A DNA stretch of 64,000 nt from Heliocidaris tuberculata (Eukaryota; Echinodermata; Echinoidea; Camarodonta; Echinometridae), in NCBI GenBank assembly GCA_025618425.1, contig CM046838.1, positions 7,711,655-7,775,654 on the forward strand. Reading direction: 5' to 3'. Below the pieces are notes generated by a model. It was not told where the DNA came from. It was given only the letters and a program-made list of their open reading frames with translations, and ran no database searches. A program made the position numbers and the translations under genes. Positions 34,014 through 47,057 of the stretch are shown piece by piece (position 1 is the stretch's first letter; every line of letters starts with the position of its first letter).

Positions 34014-35988
34014 CTTTTAAAACTATCGTATGACATTTTAACTAAATCATGACCTATATGAGATTAAAGCTGAATAGTTGCTCTTTACTCTCATATAGGC
34101 CACATGCCGAAACTTTTTGTCTGGATCTTACTGTTTTAAATTGAGATCAGGGCTCAAAACAGCATACCGGAGGTCTTATCCGCATACTACACACGAAAAT
34201 GGACAAAATGCGTTTTTAACTTTCAAGGCTTTTAAAACTATCGTATGACATTTTAACTAAATCATGACCTATATGAGATTAAAGCTGAATAGTTGCTCTT
34301 TACTCTCATATAGGTCACATGCCGAAACTTTTTGTCTGGATCTTACTGTTTTATATTGAAATCAGGGCTCAAAACAGCATACCGGAGGTCTTATCCGCAT
34401 ACTACACACGGAAATGGACAAAATGCGTTTTTAACTTTCAAGGCTTTTAAAACTATCGTATGACATTTTAACTAAATCATGACCTATATGAGATTAAAGC
34501 TGAATAGTTGCTCTTTACTCTCATATAGGTCACATGCCGAAACTTTTTGTCTGGATCTTACTGTTTTAAATTGAAATCAGGGCTCAAAACGGCATACCGG
34601 AGGTCTTATAAGACCTAGTACACACGGAAATGGACAAAATGCGTTTTAACTATCAAGGCTTTTAAAACTATCGTATGACATTTTAACTAAATCATGACCT
34701 ACATGAGGTTAAAGCTGAATAGTTGCTCTTCACTCTCATGTGTGTCACATGCCGAAACTTTTTGTCTGCGTCTTACTGTTTTAAATTGAAATCAGGGCTC
34801 AAAACGGCATACCGGACGTCTTATCCGCACAATATAGCGGAAATGTACAGAATTCATTTTTAACTTTGAAGCCTTTTAAAACTATCGTATGACATTTTAA
34901 CTAAATCATGACCTGTATGAGGTTAAAGCTGAATAGTTGCTCTTTACTCTCATATAAATCACATGCCGAAACTTTTTGTCTGGATCTTACTGTTTTATAT
35001 TGAAATCAGGGCTCAAAACGGCATACCGGACGTCTTATCCGCACAATATAGCGGAAATGTACAGAATTCATTTTTAACTTTGAAGCCTCTTAAAACTATC
35101 GTATGACATTTTAACTAAATCATGACCTGTATGAGGTTAAAGCTGAATAGTTGCTCTTTACTCTCATATAAATCACATGCCGAAACTTTTTGTCTGGATC
35201 TTACTGTTTTAAATTTAGATCAGGGCTCAAAACAGCATACCGGAGGTCTTATCCGCACAATATAGCGGAAATGTACAGAATTCATTTTTAACTTTGAAGC
35301 CTTTTAAACCTATCGTATGACATTTTAACTAAATAATGACCTATATGAGAGTAAAGCTGAATAGTTGCTCTTTACTCTCATATAGGTCACATGCCGAAAC
35401 TTTTTGTCTGGATCTTACTGTTTTAAATTGAGATCAGGGCTCAAAACAGCATACCGGAGGTCTTATCCGCACAATATAGCGGAAATGAATAGAATTCATT
35501 TTTAACTTTGAAGCCTTTTAAACCTATCGTATGACATTTTAACTAAATAATGACCTATATGAGATTAAAGCTGAATAGTTGCTCTTTACTCTCATATAGG
35601 TCACATGCCGAAACTTTTTGTCTGGATCTTACTGTTTTAAATTGAAATCAGGGCTCAAAACGGCATACCGGAGGTCTTATCCGCATACTACACACGGAAA
35701 TGGACAAAATGCGTTTTAACTATCAAGGCTTTTAAAACTATCGTATGACATTTTAACTAAATAATGACCTACATGAGGTTAAAGCTGAATAGTTGCTCTT
35801 TACTCTCATATAGGTCACATGCCGAAACTTTTTGTCTGGATCTTACTGTTTTATATTGAAATCAGGGCTCAAAACAGCATACCGGAGGTCTTATCCGCAT
35901 ACTACACACGGAAATGGACAAAATGCGTTTTTAACTTTCAAGGCTTTTAAAACTATCGTATGACATTTTAACTAAATCATGACCTATA
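34014..35988 (+). repeat. Foldback left arm, first part: nine full ~215-bp units and part of a tenth
   Basis: Counting from CTTTTAAAACTATCG, units begin at 34014, 34229, 34444, 34659, 34873, 35087, 35301, 35515, 35729 and 35944, spacing 214 or 215. Each holds an internal inverted repeat (TGACCTATATGAG and CTCATATAGGTCA around GAATAGTTGCTC). The last unit is cut after GACCTATA by the 13-kb element; 45 bases left plus 170 bases right (to 49208) give a 215-base unit. Confidence 0.95.
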
Positions 35989-36700
35989 CACTCTAAAAAA
36001 GGATTGGTCAGAATGACCAAAATATGGGTCAATTCCAACCAAAGCTATTGGTGAATATGTGTCCGACCGACATATTGGTTAGAATAACCAATCCAAGTTT
36101 GGTCGTCTTTTTCAACCAATAATATTGGTTATAATTCTAACCAATCTCCCAGTGGTTATTCCAACCAATACAATGGTTGTGCTCATTTCTTAACCAATTT
36201 TTCTTGGTCATTATATAACCAATAATGTTTGGTCATTAATTTGGTTATTTTTTCTTTCCAACCAATAAGATTGGTTATAATTCTAACCATTCTCCAGGTG
36301 GTTATTCCAACCAATACATTGGTTGTGTTCATTTCTTAACCATTTTTTCTTGGTCAATATATAACCAATTATGTTTGGTCATTAATTTGGTTATTTTTTC
36401 TTTCCAACCAATAAGATTGGTTATAATTTTAACCATTCTCCCGGTGGTTATTCCAACCAATACAACGGTTGGTTTCATTTCCTAACCAATTTTTCTTGGT
36501 CAATATATAACCAATTATGTTTGGTCATTAATCTGGTTTAGCACCAATAAAGTAACCAAAGTGCAGTGGTTATGATAGCATGTTAACCAATCATCTTTGG
36601 TCAATAATTTGTTTCAGTAACCAAAATTCATTGGTCATTATAGCATGTTCACCAACCATTTTTATACCATGTCACAAAATTGGTTATATATCAAACTACT
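35989..36700 (+). repeat. Left subterminal AACCAAT/ATTGGTT field with ~146-bp tandem
   Basis: GATTGGTTATAATT-type words stand at 36125, 36271 and 36417, spacing 146. Each unit contains several mutually inverted pairs of TTGGTT and AACCAA, with TTCCAACCAATA and TTTGGTCATTAATTTGG. The other end (48870-49036) has the same word density but only about 170 bases. Confidence 0.8.
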
Positions 36701-38565
36701 AGTATATCATTTGGTTCAGTTAGTATTTCTTACACATGTTAAACAAGAGAGCATTCTTAGTATATATTGACTGCACGATACACATACATGTTCACTTCAA
36801 AATGGCATTTATTAACTCAGAAAAAGCACTGACAGGCACTTGCATGGTTTAAACTTTGCACAGATCAGGAATCTTTTCCACCAGAATCAAAGTGAAATGG
36901 AATGCAATAATAATTATTACATTAATTCATAAGATTTTTATGCATTGCATAAAATGTAATTTGACAAAAATTGCCAATAAACAAACACTGCCTAGACTGA
37001 CAATGTTTAATGTGTTGTACATGTACATAGACTCACAAACAACCAGAAAACACAATGCCTCTGGCACACACTTGTGGGCACAAGAAGAAAATTCATGCCT
37101 TTTCCAAAATGCTATCAATAAACTCACATACATGTAGTTGAAAACTGTTCACCTAACATTATGAATCCAGTATCCATACATAACAGTATGAATGCAGTAC
37201 ATAGAAGGCCAATACCACGCATTTGTATCATACATGTGTATATATACTTATATTAAGATCAGAATTCTTCAGGTCACCAAATTATGACATTTCAATCTTA
37301 ACACTTTCAGTACCAAGTTTACCAACACAATGAGAAATCCAATATACTGTACTTAAAACATATCCACATGTTCATGGTAATGAGAAGGCTAACCTACTAA
37401 CAGTTATAACCCACCCAGAATGCCTCCAGCTTCACTATCACAGATGGCATCCTTCAACGGGTGCCATTCTTAGTATGAATGCAGTATTAATACATACAAG
37501 GCTAGTACCAGGCATTTGCATCATACATGTACATTGTATATACACTTGTATCAAGATCAGCATTCTTAAGGTCACCGAATTGTGACATTTCAATCTTAAC
37601 ACTTTCAGTACCAACACAATGAGAAATTCAATATACTTACAACATATCCACATGTCCATGGTAATGAGTAGGCTAACCTACTAACAGTTATAACCCACCC
37701 AGAATGACTCCAAATTCACTATCACAGATGGCATCCTTCAACGAGTGCCATTCTTACCTCACTGGATTAGATATTTGCAGTCACGGAACTAACCAGAACA
37801 GGAAAAAATAATTTCATATTTGTGACTTTACTGAACTTCAGCAACATTTAACCCACAGCAGTGCAGTGTCTGTTTTTAGTGACACTTTCAAAGTACAATG
37901 CATATTCTGATCCAGAATGCTCCGGAATTACACATTATTATACATAACAGGAAGAACTAAAAATCACATAAAATGTTTAGCCTATTCGTGATGCAGTGCA
38001 TTGTACAGTTTACAAATAAGAGCAATTTGATTGTAACAGCTCTATAAATTCACAACACAGCGTAAAATACATAATCGCTATTTTCATGAGCAAATAAGCA
38101 ATATTTGAGTTAGATTTTGCAACTTTCTTTAACATCAGTTCATATTATATACATTTTTTTTCAAACTCTGTAGGAATAGAAAATTAGAATAAGTGTAGAC
38201 AATCTTAGGAGGAGAAGCTGATTTATTTAGACCACCATAAAACTAGACACAAGACAAAAAGTCAATAGTCTGAAAATTGTTTCTTCTTTTATCTTATTTT
38301 AATTGCCAAAGCAATCAGAAATAGAGTACCACATTGGCTCACATCGCGCACTTTTGTCTTGAATGCTGGTCATTTGCGCATTTCAAACCAATCATAAGTA
38401 CGGCTTTAAAATTTGTTATGACAATTAACACAGTGAAGAAGATCAAAACATTATGAATCAAAAAAACAAAAAAAAATCAAAGGAAAGAATTTTTCTAGGT
38501 TACTCTGTTGGGTAATAGGACTGTCAAACTGATAAGCTTGGGCCCAACTTACAATAACTGCAACA
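36701..38565. other. Non-coding part of the 13-kb element with a ~300-bp duplication
   Basis: The segment TGAATGCAGTA to CACAGATGGCATCCTTCAACG occurs twice (about 37187-37462 and 37476-37742), spacing about 285-290 bases. It lies downstream of the SAMD3-like gene and may be its 3' untranslated region. No frame recognised. Confidence 0.5.
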
Positions 38566-38916
38566 TCACACTATATGATATGAAGTTCCTTTAAAAAAGT
38601 GCATAAGTTCCTTGATGCGGCTTGTAGTGATGTCAAATGGTGTTGTTATTTCATACATGCCCTTCTGTAGCAGGGTCCATGCATCTCTGGTTTCCGACGG
38701 ATATTCCACATTCAAAACAAAAAAGGTTTTGAAGCAAGAGTCTACTGCTTTTGTCAGGTCTCCCAGCTGATATATTGTGTCATTATACAAGCAGTAGAAT
38801 TCTGTAGCTGCTAGAATGCTTGGGCCAATCACCAACACTTGCGGCTGCCTCGTGATGCCTCGCTGCTGGCACTCATGATTCGTGGCTGCAATGTACGTTG
38901 CAAGGTTTGTTCCAGG
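38566..38916 (-). CDS. SAMD3-like protein, C-terminal exon
   Basis: The exon follows an acceptor (ATCAACAG, above 38916) and runs 117 codons to a TGA. It starts PGTNLATYIAATNHECQQRG, then QPQVLVIGPSIL, then a block with FYCLYNDTIYQL, AVDSCFKTFFVLNVEYP and WTLLQKGMYEI. From memory, this C-terminal block (CFK-x-F-x-V-x-N-x-E-Y-P, W-x-x-x-Q-K) is characteristic of the large family annotated as SAM-domain-containing protein 3-like in fishes and invertebrates. Function of the family is unknown to me; amplification as cargo of DNA elements is an inference. It belongs with the exons at 39509-39633 and 41027-41094. Confidence 0.6.
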   Translation of the reverse strand, partial: PGTNLATYIAATNHECQQRGITRQPQVLVIGPSILAATEFYCLYNDTIYQLGDLTKAVDSCFKTFFVLNVEYPSETRDAWTLLQKGMYEITTPFDITTSRIKELMHFFKGTSYHIV

Positions 38917-39508
38917 CTGTTGATCATTTCAAAATAAAAGGGAAGCCTACATTGATATTTGTGAAATTTTAACCAACTTTTGACACTGAATTGAAGCAAA
39001 GAATTCTAACGACTCTGATGAATAAGAAAAAACATGGTAATAAAATAGGGGGAATGAAAAGATCAGGTATAACAGCTGAAGTATCTGAGCTAAAGACAAA
39101 ATGCAGATTGTACTACAGACATAACATACATGTATACACCTGTATATGTCCATCGTGTAGACAAAAGTTTTCTTTTGATAAATTCAAAAAGACAAAGGTG
39201 TGAAACTTGTCAAGATCTTCGTCTGGTGTAGGAAAGCTGATGAAATGAATAAAAGCAGATGATGTTCTTTATTACTGCTGTGAACTAAAAGATCAATCCC
39301 CAAACCTAAACAAATACTGTTTTATGACCCATCGAGTATATGTAACTTGAGAAGACATAGATGTGAACAAAAGTAAGTAACCATACTTATGCTAACATGC
39401 TTATTCCATGTTTTGAATCTGATCAATGACTTTTAGTCTTTTGAAATTTGGTTTCCTGTGAAAGTGACCCATGCAGATGAATGGATTAACTAGTAAAGCA
39501 GCTTGTAC

Positions 39509-39633
39509 CTTTTGTACGTCAATGAAAGACTTGCGTTTCTCAACCTGACTCGGCCTCCACTTGACTTTTCCGTTCACAAGCCGTGATGGGAAGAGGTCTG
39601 GTAACAAGTATGCACAGAGGTCAGCAACCTTAC
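39509..39633 (-). CDS. SAMD3-like protein, internal exon
   Basis: The exon lies between an acceptor (GTTTTTACAG, above 39633) and a weak donor (GTACAAG, below 39509). The frame reads KVADLCAYLLPDLFPSRLVN, then KVKWRPSQVEKRKSFIDVQ. The W-R-P-S-x-x-E-x-R-x-S-F-I pattern fits the middle of SAMD3-like proteins. Other internal exons between this one and the first exon were not found, partly because a SINE-sized element and a CA microsatellite occupy the intron. Confidence 0.5.
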
Positions 39634-40201
39634 CTGTAAAAACAAACATGCAACAAATGAATTCTTCCAGAATGTATTATCCACATTGGCTAGATCATAA
39701 CCCTTAACGAATGGGGGGGGGGGGGGGGGGGGGGGAGAGAGCTCTGATGCTCTCCTCAACATTTTCTAAGATTGCATGAAATTTCAAACTGCCGTTTTGG
39801 GCTATAAACAAAAAAAATGTGCATATTGAACATATATTATACCATCTTGATCTACAAACGTCAGTAATGAAAAAGAGAAGTTCCCCGAGAAAGAGACAGA
39901 TCCCATCGGTCTAGGCAGAACTGACACAATTAAGGCAACCGAACAACAAGCATTTTAAATTCACTCTTCATCATTCTCTCGCAAGATACAATGCCAACGA
40001 CAAAATCAACAAAGAAAAAAGTAGAATATAATTTTCCTTCATACATGAACTTAATTCAGCTCTTATGCTGAAAAGAGGGTTGGGCATGAAAGGCAGAACT
40101 CGGTCTCGGACGATAGTCACGGATCAACATGGCGTGATCCGGCTGGCTGTCACTCCCCGAAGCCGAGGGCAAGCACCGCAGATAGTAGGTCTAGAGCTAT
40201 A

Positions 40202-40388
40202 CACTCTAAAAAAGGATTGGTCAAAATAACCAATGTGTTGGTGAATATGTGTGTCCGACCGAAAAATTGGTCAAAATCAACCAAAATTTTGGTACATTTT
40301 AACCAATAATTTGGTAATATTGACCATCATATTGGTCAATCTTCACCAATGATTATTTTGATAAATTTTTTTGACCAATCCTTTTTCA
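40202..40388 (+). mobile_element. ~190-bp MITE related to the ends of the 13-kb element
   Basis: It starts CACTCTAAAAAAGGATTGGT preceded by TA (40200-40201), like the big element, and its first ~75 bases (including GGTGAATATGTG and CCGACCGA) follow the big element's left end. The right side ends TTTTTGACCAATCCTTTTTC, after which the expected AGAGTG is replaced by ATAGGG. So the right terminus is mutated, or the element is a deletion derivative. Confidence 0.65.
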
Positions 40389-40457
40389 TAGGGCTGCATA
40401 CAAAGTCATCATAGACCATGCGCACATACGTTTTGATCGACACACACCATAGACATA

Positions 40458-40473
40458 TACACACACACCCACA

Positions 40474-40518
<45 letters not shown>
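40458..40518. repeat. (CA)n microsatellite
   Basis: About thirty CA dinucleotides with two CCA interruptions. Frames over it (V/C repeats) are not genes. Confidence 0.95.
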
Positions 40519-40520
<2 letters not shown>

Positions 40521-41026
40521 AACATGAACGCATATAGCGTTATTAAATCAGTTACTATATTGCACGTAGAAAAAGCACACGCGCAATGCAACTACATTAA
40601 CACACAGCTTCACACACACATTCATCGCCACGTTCGAAATACCGGTACCCGGTACGGTCTAACAACCAACACAAACTGAATTTCAATCTAACTTAGATCT
40701 AACGTTAGTAGCTACTTCAGACTTGCATGTATCCTAGCACAGTAATATTATCAGTCAAGCCAGTAGGCCAGCCAGGTCTAACTCCAGGATACTTGATCCG
40801 TACTCAGGACAGGAGTAACGTCAGTCTAGTCAGGTGTGCGACAGCGCTAGCTAGCTGTGCCTGCAGTACCCATATACGGTACTCGTACTCGACTCGGAAA
40901 CTAGTTGGACGTTACTCGTCAGGTCTCACTCAGACACTCTCACCCTAGCTGTTAGTTTACTGTAACTGTTGTAAAGTTAGTCATCATTCACAGTTCACCA
41001 GATCCAATTAAATAGTACAATCTTAC

Positions 41027-41094
41027 CTTTGAAAGGTGTCAAGATACTTTTCAAGTCCCCATTCCAAGAGTTTTTCTTCGACGAAGTCGTCCAT
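41027..41094 (-). CDS. SAMD3-like protein, first exon with start of a SAM domain
   Basis: The minus-strand ATG at 41092-41094 opens MDDFVEEKLLEWGLEKYLDT followed by FQ and a consensus donor (GTAAGA, 41021-41026). E-x-L-x-x-W-G-L-x-x-Y-L-x-x-F is the beginning of a sterile alpha motif, a protein-interaction helix bundle. The exon is 68 bases and ends in phase 2. Upstream (41100-41330) is GC-richer and palindrome-rich (GTAGCTAGCTAGC) and may be the promoter. The exon supports the SAMD3-like identity of the downstream exons at 39509-39633 and 38566-38916. Confidence 0.6.
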
Positions 41095-42601
41095 TGCAAA
41101 CCGGACCCGATCTGATCTGGAGCAAAAATAACGTAGCTAGCTAGCCTAGCCATAGATACGCGCTAGAAATTTGAAGAAAGCGACGCCGCGCACTCTGCGC
41201 GTCTGCTCAATGGCGGGAAAATTATACCCATTCAAACACCGCGCTCGAGCGCATGTCACCATAGTGCGCGCATATATGCAAATGAATCCAACTCGAATGC
41301 ACGTACTTACACTCCTACGAGCGCCGTTTCATCTGTGTATCGAGCTGTGACGTATTCACTGCGCGAGAGTGCACTGTAGGGGGCCAGGAGGCCCATTCAT
41401 TTATGTGTAATTTACTCGTCATATTTCTTATATTTTCCTTTTGATTGCAGTTTTCCCGTTGTAATGGTATACTTTTTTGGAAAATTTAATACCTTCTTGT
41501 AATATTAACCCTTTGGAGACGACGGGCTTCTACAGAAGCCGAGCGAGGTGTTCAGTCTGTGACGGAGGGCTTCTACAGAAGCCGAGATTTATGCCTAATA
41601 TGTTGACAAAGTTTTCCAGCTAACTATCGGCTCTTATGCGCTAAAATTCTTAGTAGTATTATGTAGATATATTCATTCACAAAACCCGTTAAAAAAAATA
41701 TGAGGTTACGTGGAAAAAAATCGAGAAAAGGGAATTTCGTTTCAACTTTACCCGAAATTCTTGTTGGGATCGTAAATCCCGTATACCTAGAGACGAACGC
41801 GTACGTGTCCGCTCCGATCACGTGATATCATCGCGTTCGGCCGGCCACGAAGAGTATGCGTTCTTGATCTTGACCACATTATACAGGCTACAGCCTCGAC
41901 TTCGCTCCTTTTAATCCAAGTTCATAAGAAAGAAACATTGACCAAGCTCCTTTCATTTTATAAATTGAAATTGACCAATTTAGCTCATCATTCAAGAGTG
42001 GACCATTAATCTACTCTTTTCAAAATGAAATGCTTCTCAATTGCTTGGACCGGACCCCACCCTAAAATGAACAAAAGAATGTCGAACAAAAGAATGTCGA
42101 AGCAACTACTAACGAAGATTAGCGTTTTGAAAGAAGAGGATGCCAAACCTACTGAATACATACTGAACACATGTATTCATAGAATGCACTGTAAATATGA
42201 GTTGTCATACTATCAGTGATAACACTACTTGCAATAGACAGAGACAGGTTATACGAACAAACGAAAAATAAACCCTAATGAATTATGTTAACACAAATAT
42301 AATGAAATGTATTTGTGAATGTAGTCTTCAATTCTATTTTCTAAAAAGGGGAATACGCTTTTGCAGTACTAAATATGAATATTTATTTTTAACGCATATT
42401 TAATTTTTGCCTCCACATGTTTCTTTGACGCCATCACATAACATAAAAAGATTTAGAAACAAATATATTGAAACAATTTAAAATATATGTGCCATCAAAG
42501 ATATTTCTAATACTTATTTATTGCCATTTTTTTCAATGTTATCCATTTTGATAATATCTCGATGTACCTGTTTCACTTTAGTCTTGTGGTGTTCTTTGCT
42601 T

Positions 42602-42822
42602 CAGTGGCGGACCAAGTAGATAATGAGCCCGTACATCCCCCCCCCCCCCCTCTTTGGACGAAAATGAACATGGAAAATATGATTTATGCCCCCTCCGCCT
42701 TGCCTCTATATTAAATATTTAATACGAATAAAAGTACATGAAAATTTAAAAACCTAATTTGCCCTTTCGTAGATTATTGGGGGAATTGTTTTCCCCTTTT
42801 GACAATCCTGGATCTACCTCTA
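42602..42822. mobile_element. hAT-type MITE, 221 bp
   Basis: The left end CAGTGGCGGACCAAG and degenerate right end CCTGGATCTACCTCTA are inverted. The flanks CTTTGCTT (42594-42601) and TTTTGCTT (42823-42830) match at seven of eight positions. It sits inside the piggyBac-like element, making a fifth insertion level. Confidence 0.6.
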
Positions 42823-44699
42823 TTTTGCTTTGCTATGTCTCTGTCATTTCCGATTTGAATTTTAAAAATTTAAATAATTATATATAGCTAATAAACTGTT
42901 TTGCGTTCTTTTGTTGAGTTAATTATCCTTACATGATACATGTTTGTTGGGATCTTGTTTTCTTATAATCGCTGTATTTTTTTTTACTGTGATTCATTCT
43001 CTTCATTATTTTTCTCATTATCTCGTAACATGAATTACTACACTCTCTATTTCAAGGTCCTTTTCTACTGTTCTCTTTCTTTTCAAAGCGATCAAACTCC
43101 AAGATACGGGGAATAACTCTTTATTAGCCATACCCCTGCAAAAGAAAAACTGCATGAAATGCAGGAATAAAACGCAGATTCATTTCTAGAAAAGTATAGA
43201 ATCCTCTATCTTTTGACGCTTTATTTTCTTGCCTCATTCTTACAATATTTTCCGATATAAGCTAACATGTATGTTTTTCATCCAAATAGTTCCACCGACC
43301 TACAAGAAGAGTTACAAAATAAAGAGTTTTATAATAAAGCGTCTGAAAAAAAAAACCTCGTAAACTTCGCTCCCCATTTTCCTTTCGGGTTGCCCCTACT
43401 CCTAAGAAATGAACAAAAATGCATTTTTACTTTTTCCCATTGACACACGATCGGACTTTCTTTTTTTAAGGGATATAAAGATATGAAAATCAGACTGACT
43501 TTTTCCATATGTTATCTATAAGATAAAAAAAGAATTAAGGTTTTGGCTCCGCGTTTATCTTTTACGTCAATGTATTACATAAAAATAGATTTAGATACAG
43601 TGCTGGAAAATATTATATGAAAACAACAAAAAGGCTATTTAAACATTCGGAGATCTATGATAAGAAGAAACATGCATTATGATACATCTCTCATGATGTA
43701 ATTTATTTTATATGATGATAATCATATTTTCATTTTAAACAAATTTGTGATACGCCTGTTTCACTTGGTCACAAATAACCACTCAAAATATTGGTTAGGA
43801 AAGTTTGCGGCATACATTGCATTTTTCAATGAATATATCGCATCAAACATTATGCACGTTATAATAAGAAAAGTGATGGGGTTATATTTCTGATGGAGTA
43901 TAATTATATAAAGCACAATCGAATATTATATCAAATGCATCATGGTTTACACCTCATTTGACCTACATGTATTTTGATGAATTTGAATTGGCTGTCTTCA
44001 GTGTAAAATGACCTTACTTTCAATATGGAGCCTATACTGTGTGTTTATAAAAGTATACATTGATGAAGGTCATGGTGATTCTTCTCCCTTTTATTATTTA
44101 CCAGAGAACGAACTTGACAATACTCCTTTCATGTTACCAAATTGACCAAATAGCTCATCATTCATGAATGGACCATCGATCTGCTCTTTTCAAAATGAAG
44201 CGCTTATCTCAGCTGAGTGGACCATGCAGGCCTCACCCTAATAAGAGGAACAAAAGAATGCCAAAGCAACTACTATTAAAAGGAAGATTAGCGTTTTCAA
44301 AGAAGAGGTCAATCTACTGAATACATGACAATACAAAGAGCCACTCTGACCTACGTTTAAGAGGGCATGTACCCATTTTAGAGCATGTTTGAGAAAAAAA
44401 TATAGCTATCAAACCCCAAGCGGTCTTGGTTTTAGGCGGCAAATGAAATGTTCATATTTCATGTTCTGAAAAGCGCCCCCCCCCCCTTACCCTTCTCTCT
44501 ATCTCTTCCTACGGAAGGATACCCTTGTCTTGAGTAACTCCGGCGGAATAGACATAAATATGAGAATTTTCCTGTGAAGGAAGGTTCGGCCAATGTTGAA
44601 AAAATGCCAAGCAACATAAACACAAGTTCCTTGCAATTAGAGAGAAAGATTTAAAAAACAACAACAACAACATTATCTTCATTATCATTACTACTAGTT

Positions 44700-44745
44700 A
44701 TCCTTGTTAGCATCATCATCATCATCATCATCATCATCACCATTA
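44700..44745. repeat. (CAT)n microsatellite
   Basis: About ten ATC/CAT trinucleotides in a row. Confidence 0.85.
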
Positions 44746-46776
44746 TATATTTATATACATGTCAAATACAAAACTTTTCAATCATGAAACGAGAATTAAC
44801 AAAGTTTTATAGACAAAATATATTGGTTGAAAGAGACCAAAGATGGAGACGAACACGTATAAATGAATTTCAGTACAGCCCGTTAAATGTTTATCCTGAT
44901 GACTGGGATTTGTGTCAAAAGGATAATAAACACAACACGCATTGCCTATTTGAAAGCTTTAATTAAATGCGTCTTTATAATCTATTCCCGATTCTGTTAT
45001 CCGCTGTAAAAAAAAAAAAATGGGGCGGGGGAGGGGTTGTTATTGGAGATACTGCAACATCAATTTATAATGATATCTTGATTTGGTCACTCACCTGTAA
45101 GCCTACATCAGAATCAACTTACAACTCACACATCTTTTTCTTATAAACATCTTGATTTATTAAAACAATACTGTGCTCGCATTGAGGTCTTTCGAGAGTA
45201 TGAGAATGCCCTTATTTGTCTATCATCGACAATATTATATTCGATCTTAGTTGTACATGTATTACATTATGTGCGGAGTTTGCGTTCACTTGGTATCTTC
45301 CGTGTCATTTTATTCCATAAAATAGCATTAGAGGCAATAGTGGGGGAAAACAAATATGATAAGGTAATGATATGTTTTGTTTACATTTCTTTATTTTGGC
45401 ATTATCTATTTTTTCTGAATGATCATGATTTTCTCCCTCTCCCCCCCCCCCCCCCCCCCCCCCCAAGGTCGATATGAAAGGGTTTACCAATGTTTCGTCT
45501 TTCAAAAAATGTGTTACCTGACATGATATTTTGTCATCATCGATTTTTTTTTCTCACTGCCGGGGGGGGGGGGGGGGGGGGGCACAAGCCATTACCATTG
45601 GTTGCTATACTATCGGGATCACCGCCCATGGTTGTCACTGTCCCCCCCCCCCTCCCCCCATCGCCGTAATTTTTTAAAACATATTTCTTCATCGTTTTAG
45701 TTTGTTTATGATTCTCATCAATATCAACCACAACTGTTGTGTTTCGGTTTTCACTTTTTTCCTCATTATCTCGTAATATACAGTGAATTACTATACTCTC
45801 AATATCATGCTCCTTTTCTGCTGTTCTCTTTATTTTCAAATCGATCAAATTTTTAGATACGGCGAATAAGTCCTTATTAGTCACACCCCTCAAAAGAAAA
45901 CTTGCATGCAATGCGGAAATGAAACGCACTGAAACAAAGTTCTAATTGCACGAAATTCCTGACCGGCGAATTCAGAGAGAGGGAGAGAGAGAGAGAGTGG
46001 CATTGAGATCTTACAAAGTATTATTTTGTTCCAATCACTGTCATTCATTTAGCTCTTTCCCATTACAAAAAAAAATCAAATATGCGTACACAATTTTTAA
46101 TTATTTTTTTATTGATACAGCAACTACATAGGAAAATAAGGTTGAAATAGAGATGGCTAGATAGAGAAAAATAAACGAATAAAGCGGGAGACAAAAACTA
46201 AAGCAAATAATTACGACAAATTATGAGAAATGAAGTCGAAAGTGAATAGGATTATTTTTGTCTTATTGAGTAACATGATGTTCATCTGAAAATTCAATTT
46301 CCTGAATGCCTATACCTGTGATCATGTCACAATGTTGGTTAGAATGCGTCGGAAACTCATGTAAAATGTAGGGTCTATGACTCGGGTGATAATAGGCCGA
46401 GCATTTAGCAGACGACAATGGGGCCAGTGAATGGGGTATCGATCGAACCGCGCGTGCGACGGCGCTTACGCAATTTGTATTGTAAGTGTATTGAAAAGGA
46501 AGGAAGCGAAGCTTCAACAAAATAAGACGGCTTTTCCCCTCTAAAATAACAAACCTTATTTTTTGTTTCGATGAACAAAAGTTATATTTTTAGAAAGAGG
46601 AAAGTCTGACCTTTCATGTTTACATTTACTAAAAATGACGAAAATGACCGAGTGAGGTGCAAGGAGCAATCAAAGTAGAAAGCACCGGCAAATTTCCCAT
46701 TACCGGCAATGTAACCGAAATCGCTCCGTCACAGGGAGAACAATCGCTGTGCGCGGGCTCGCACTCAAAGGGTTAA

Positions 46777-47057
46777 CATGAGTCACAATGCATACACAGT
46801 TTTTTTCTTTCTTTCCCAACGTTCTGAATTTGGGCATCACAAGTGAATTTATTCCATTCACGTACGTGTTGTAGTGGGCGACACATTGCCCAGATAATCG
46901 GACACAGGTAGGTCAAAATGCCATTATGTAAAAAGCATCACCCTCATATCGAAAATAACTTGATTCATATAAAAATACTGGATATTTCTGAGCTATTTCC
47001 CACTCTCTTGAGTCCAATGTGAATAGATATTCATGAATATAATCATCATTCATTCGC
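46777..47057. other. Unassigned part of the 13-kb element
   Basis: No gene recognised. Confidence 0.4.

Larger units (their letters stand above)
41509..46772. mobile_element. piggyBac-like non-autonomous element, TTAA-flanked
   Basis: The ends CCCTTTGGAG (41509) and, inverted, CCCTTTGAGT (to 46772) are each directly next to TTAA (41505-41508 and 46773-46776). CCCTTTG ends with a TTAA duplication are the signature of piggyBac elements. Near the left end the word GGCTTCTACAGAAGCC occurs twice (41526, 41568). The interior has a diverged internal duplication: about 41930-42190 matches 44120-44330, and 43010-43170 matches 45755-45930. No transposase frame longer than 130 codons exists, so it is non-autonomous or dead. 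Confidence 0.65.

Noticed and set aside
40336..40591. Cysteine/valine-rich protein
   Set aside because: Translation of a CA microsatellite.
45946..46131. A small secreted or membrane protein
   Set aside because: Short, low-complexity frame inside the non-coding body of the TTAA element.
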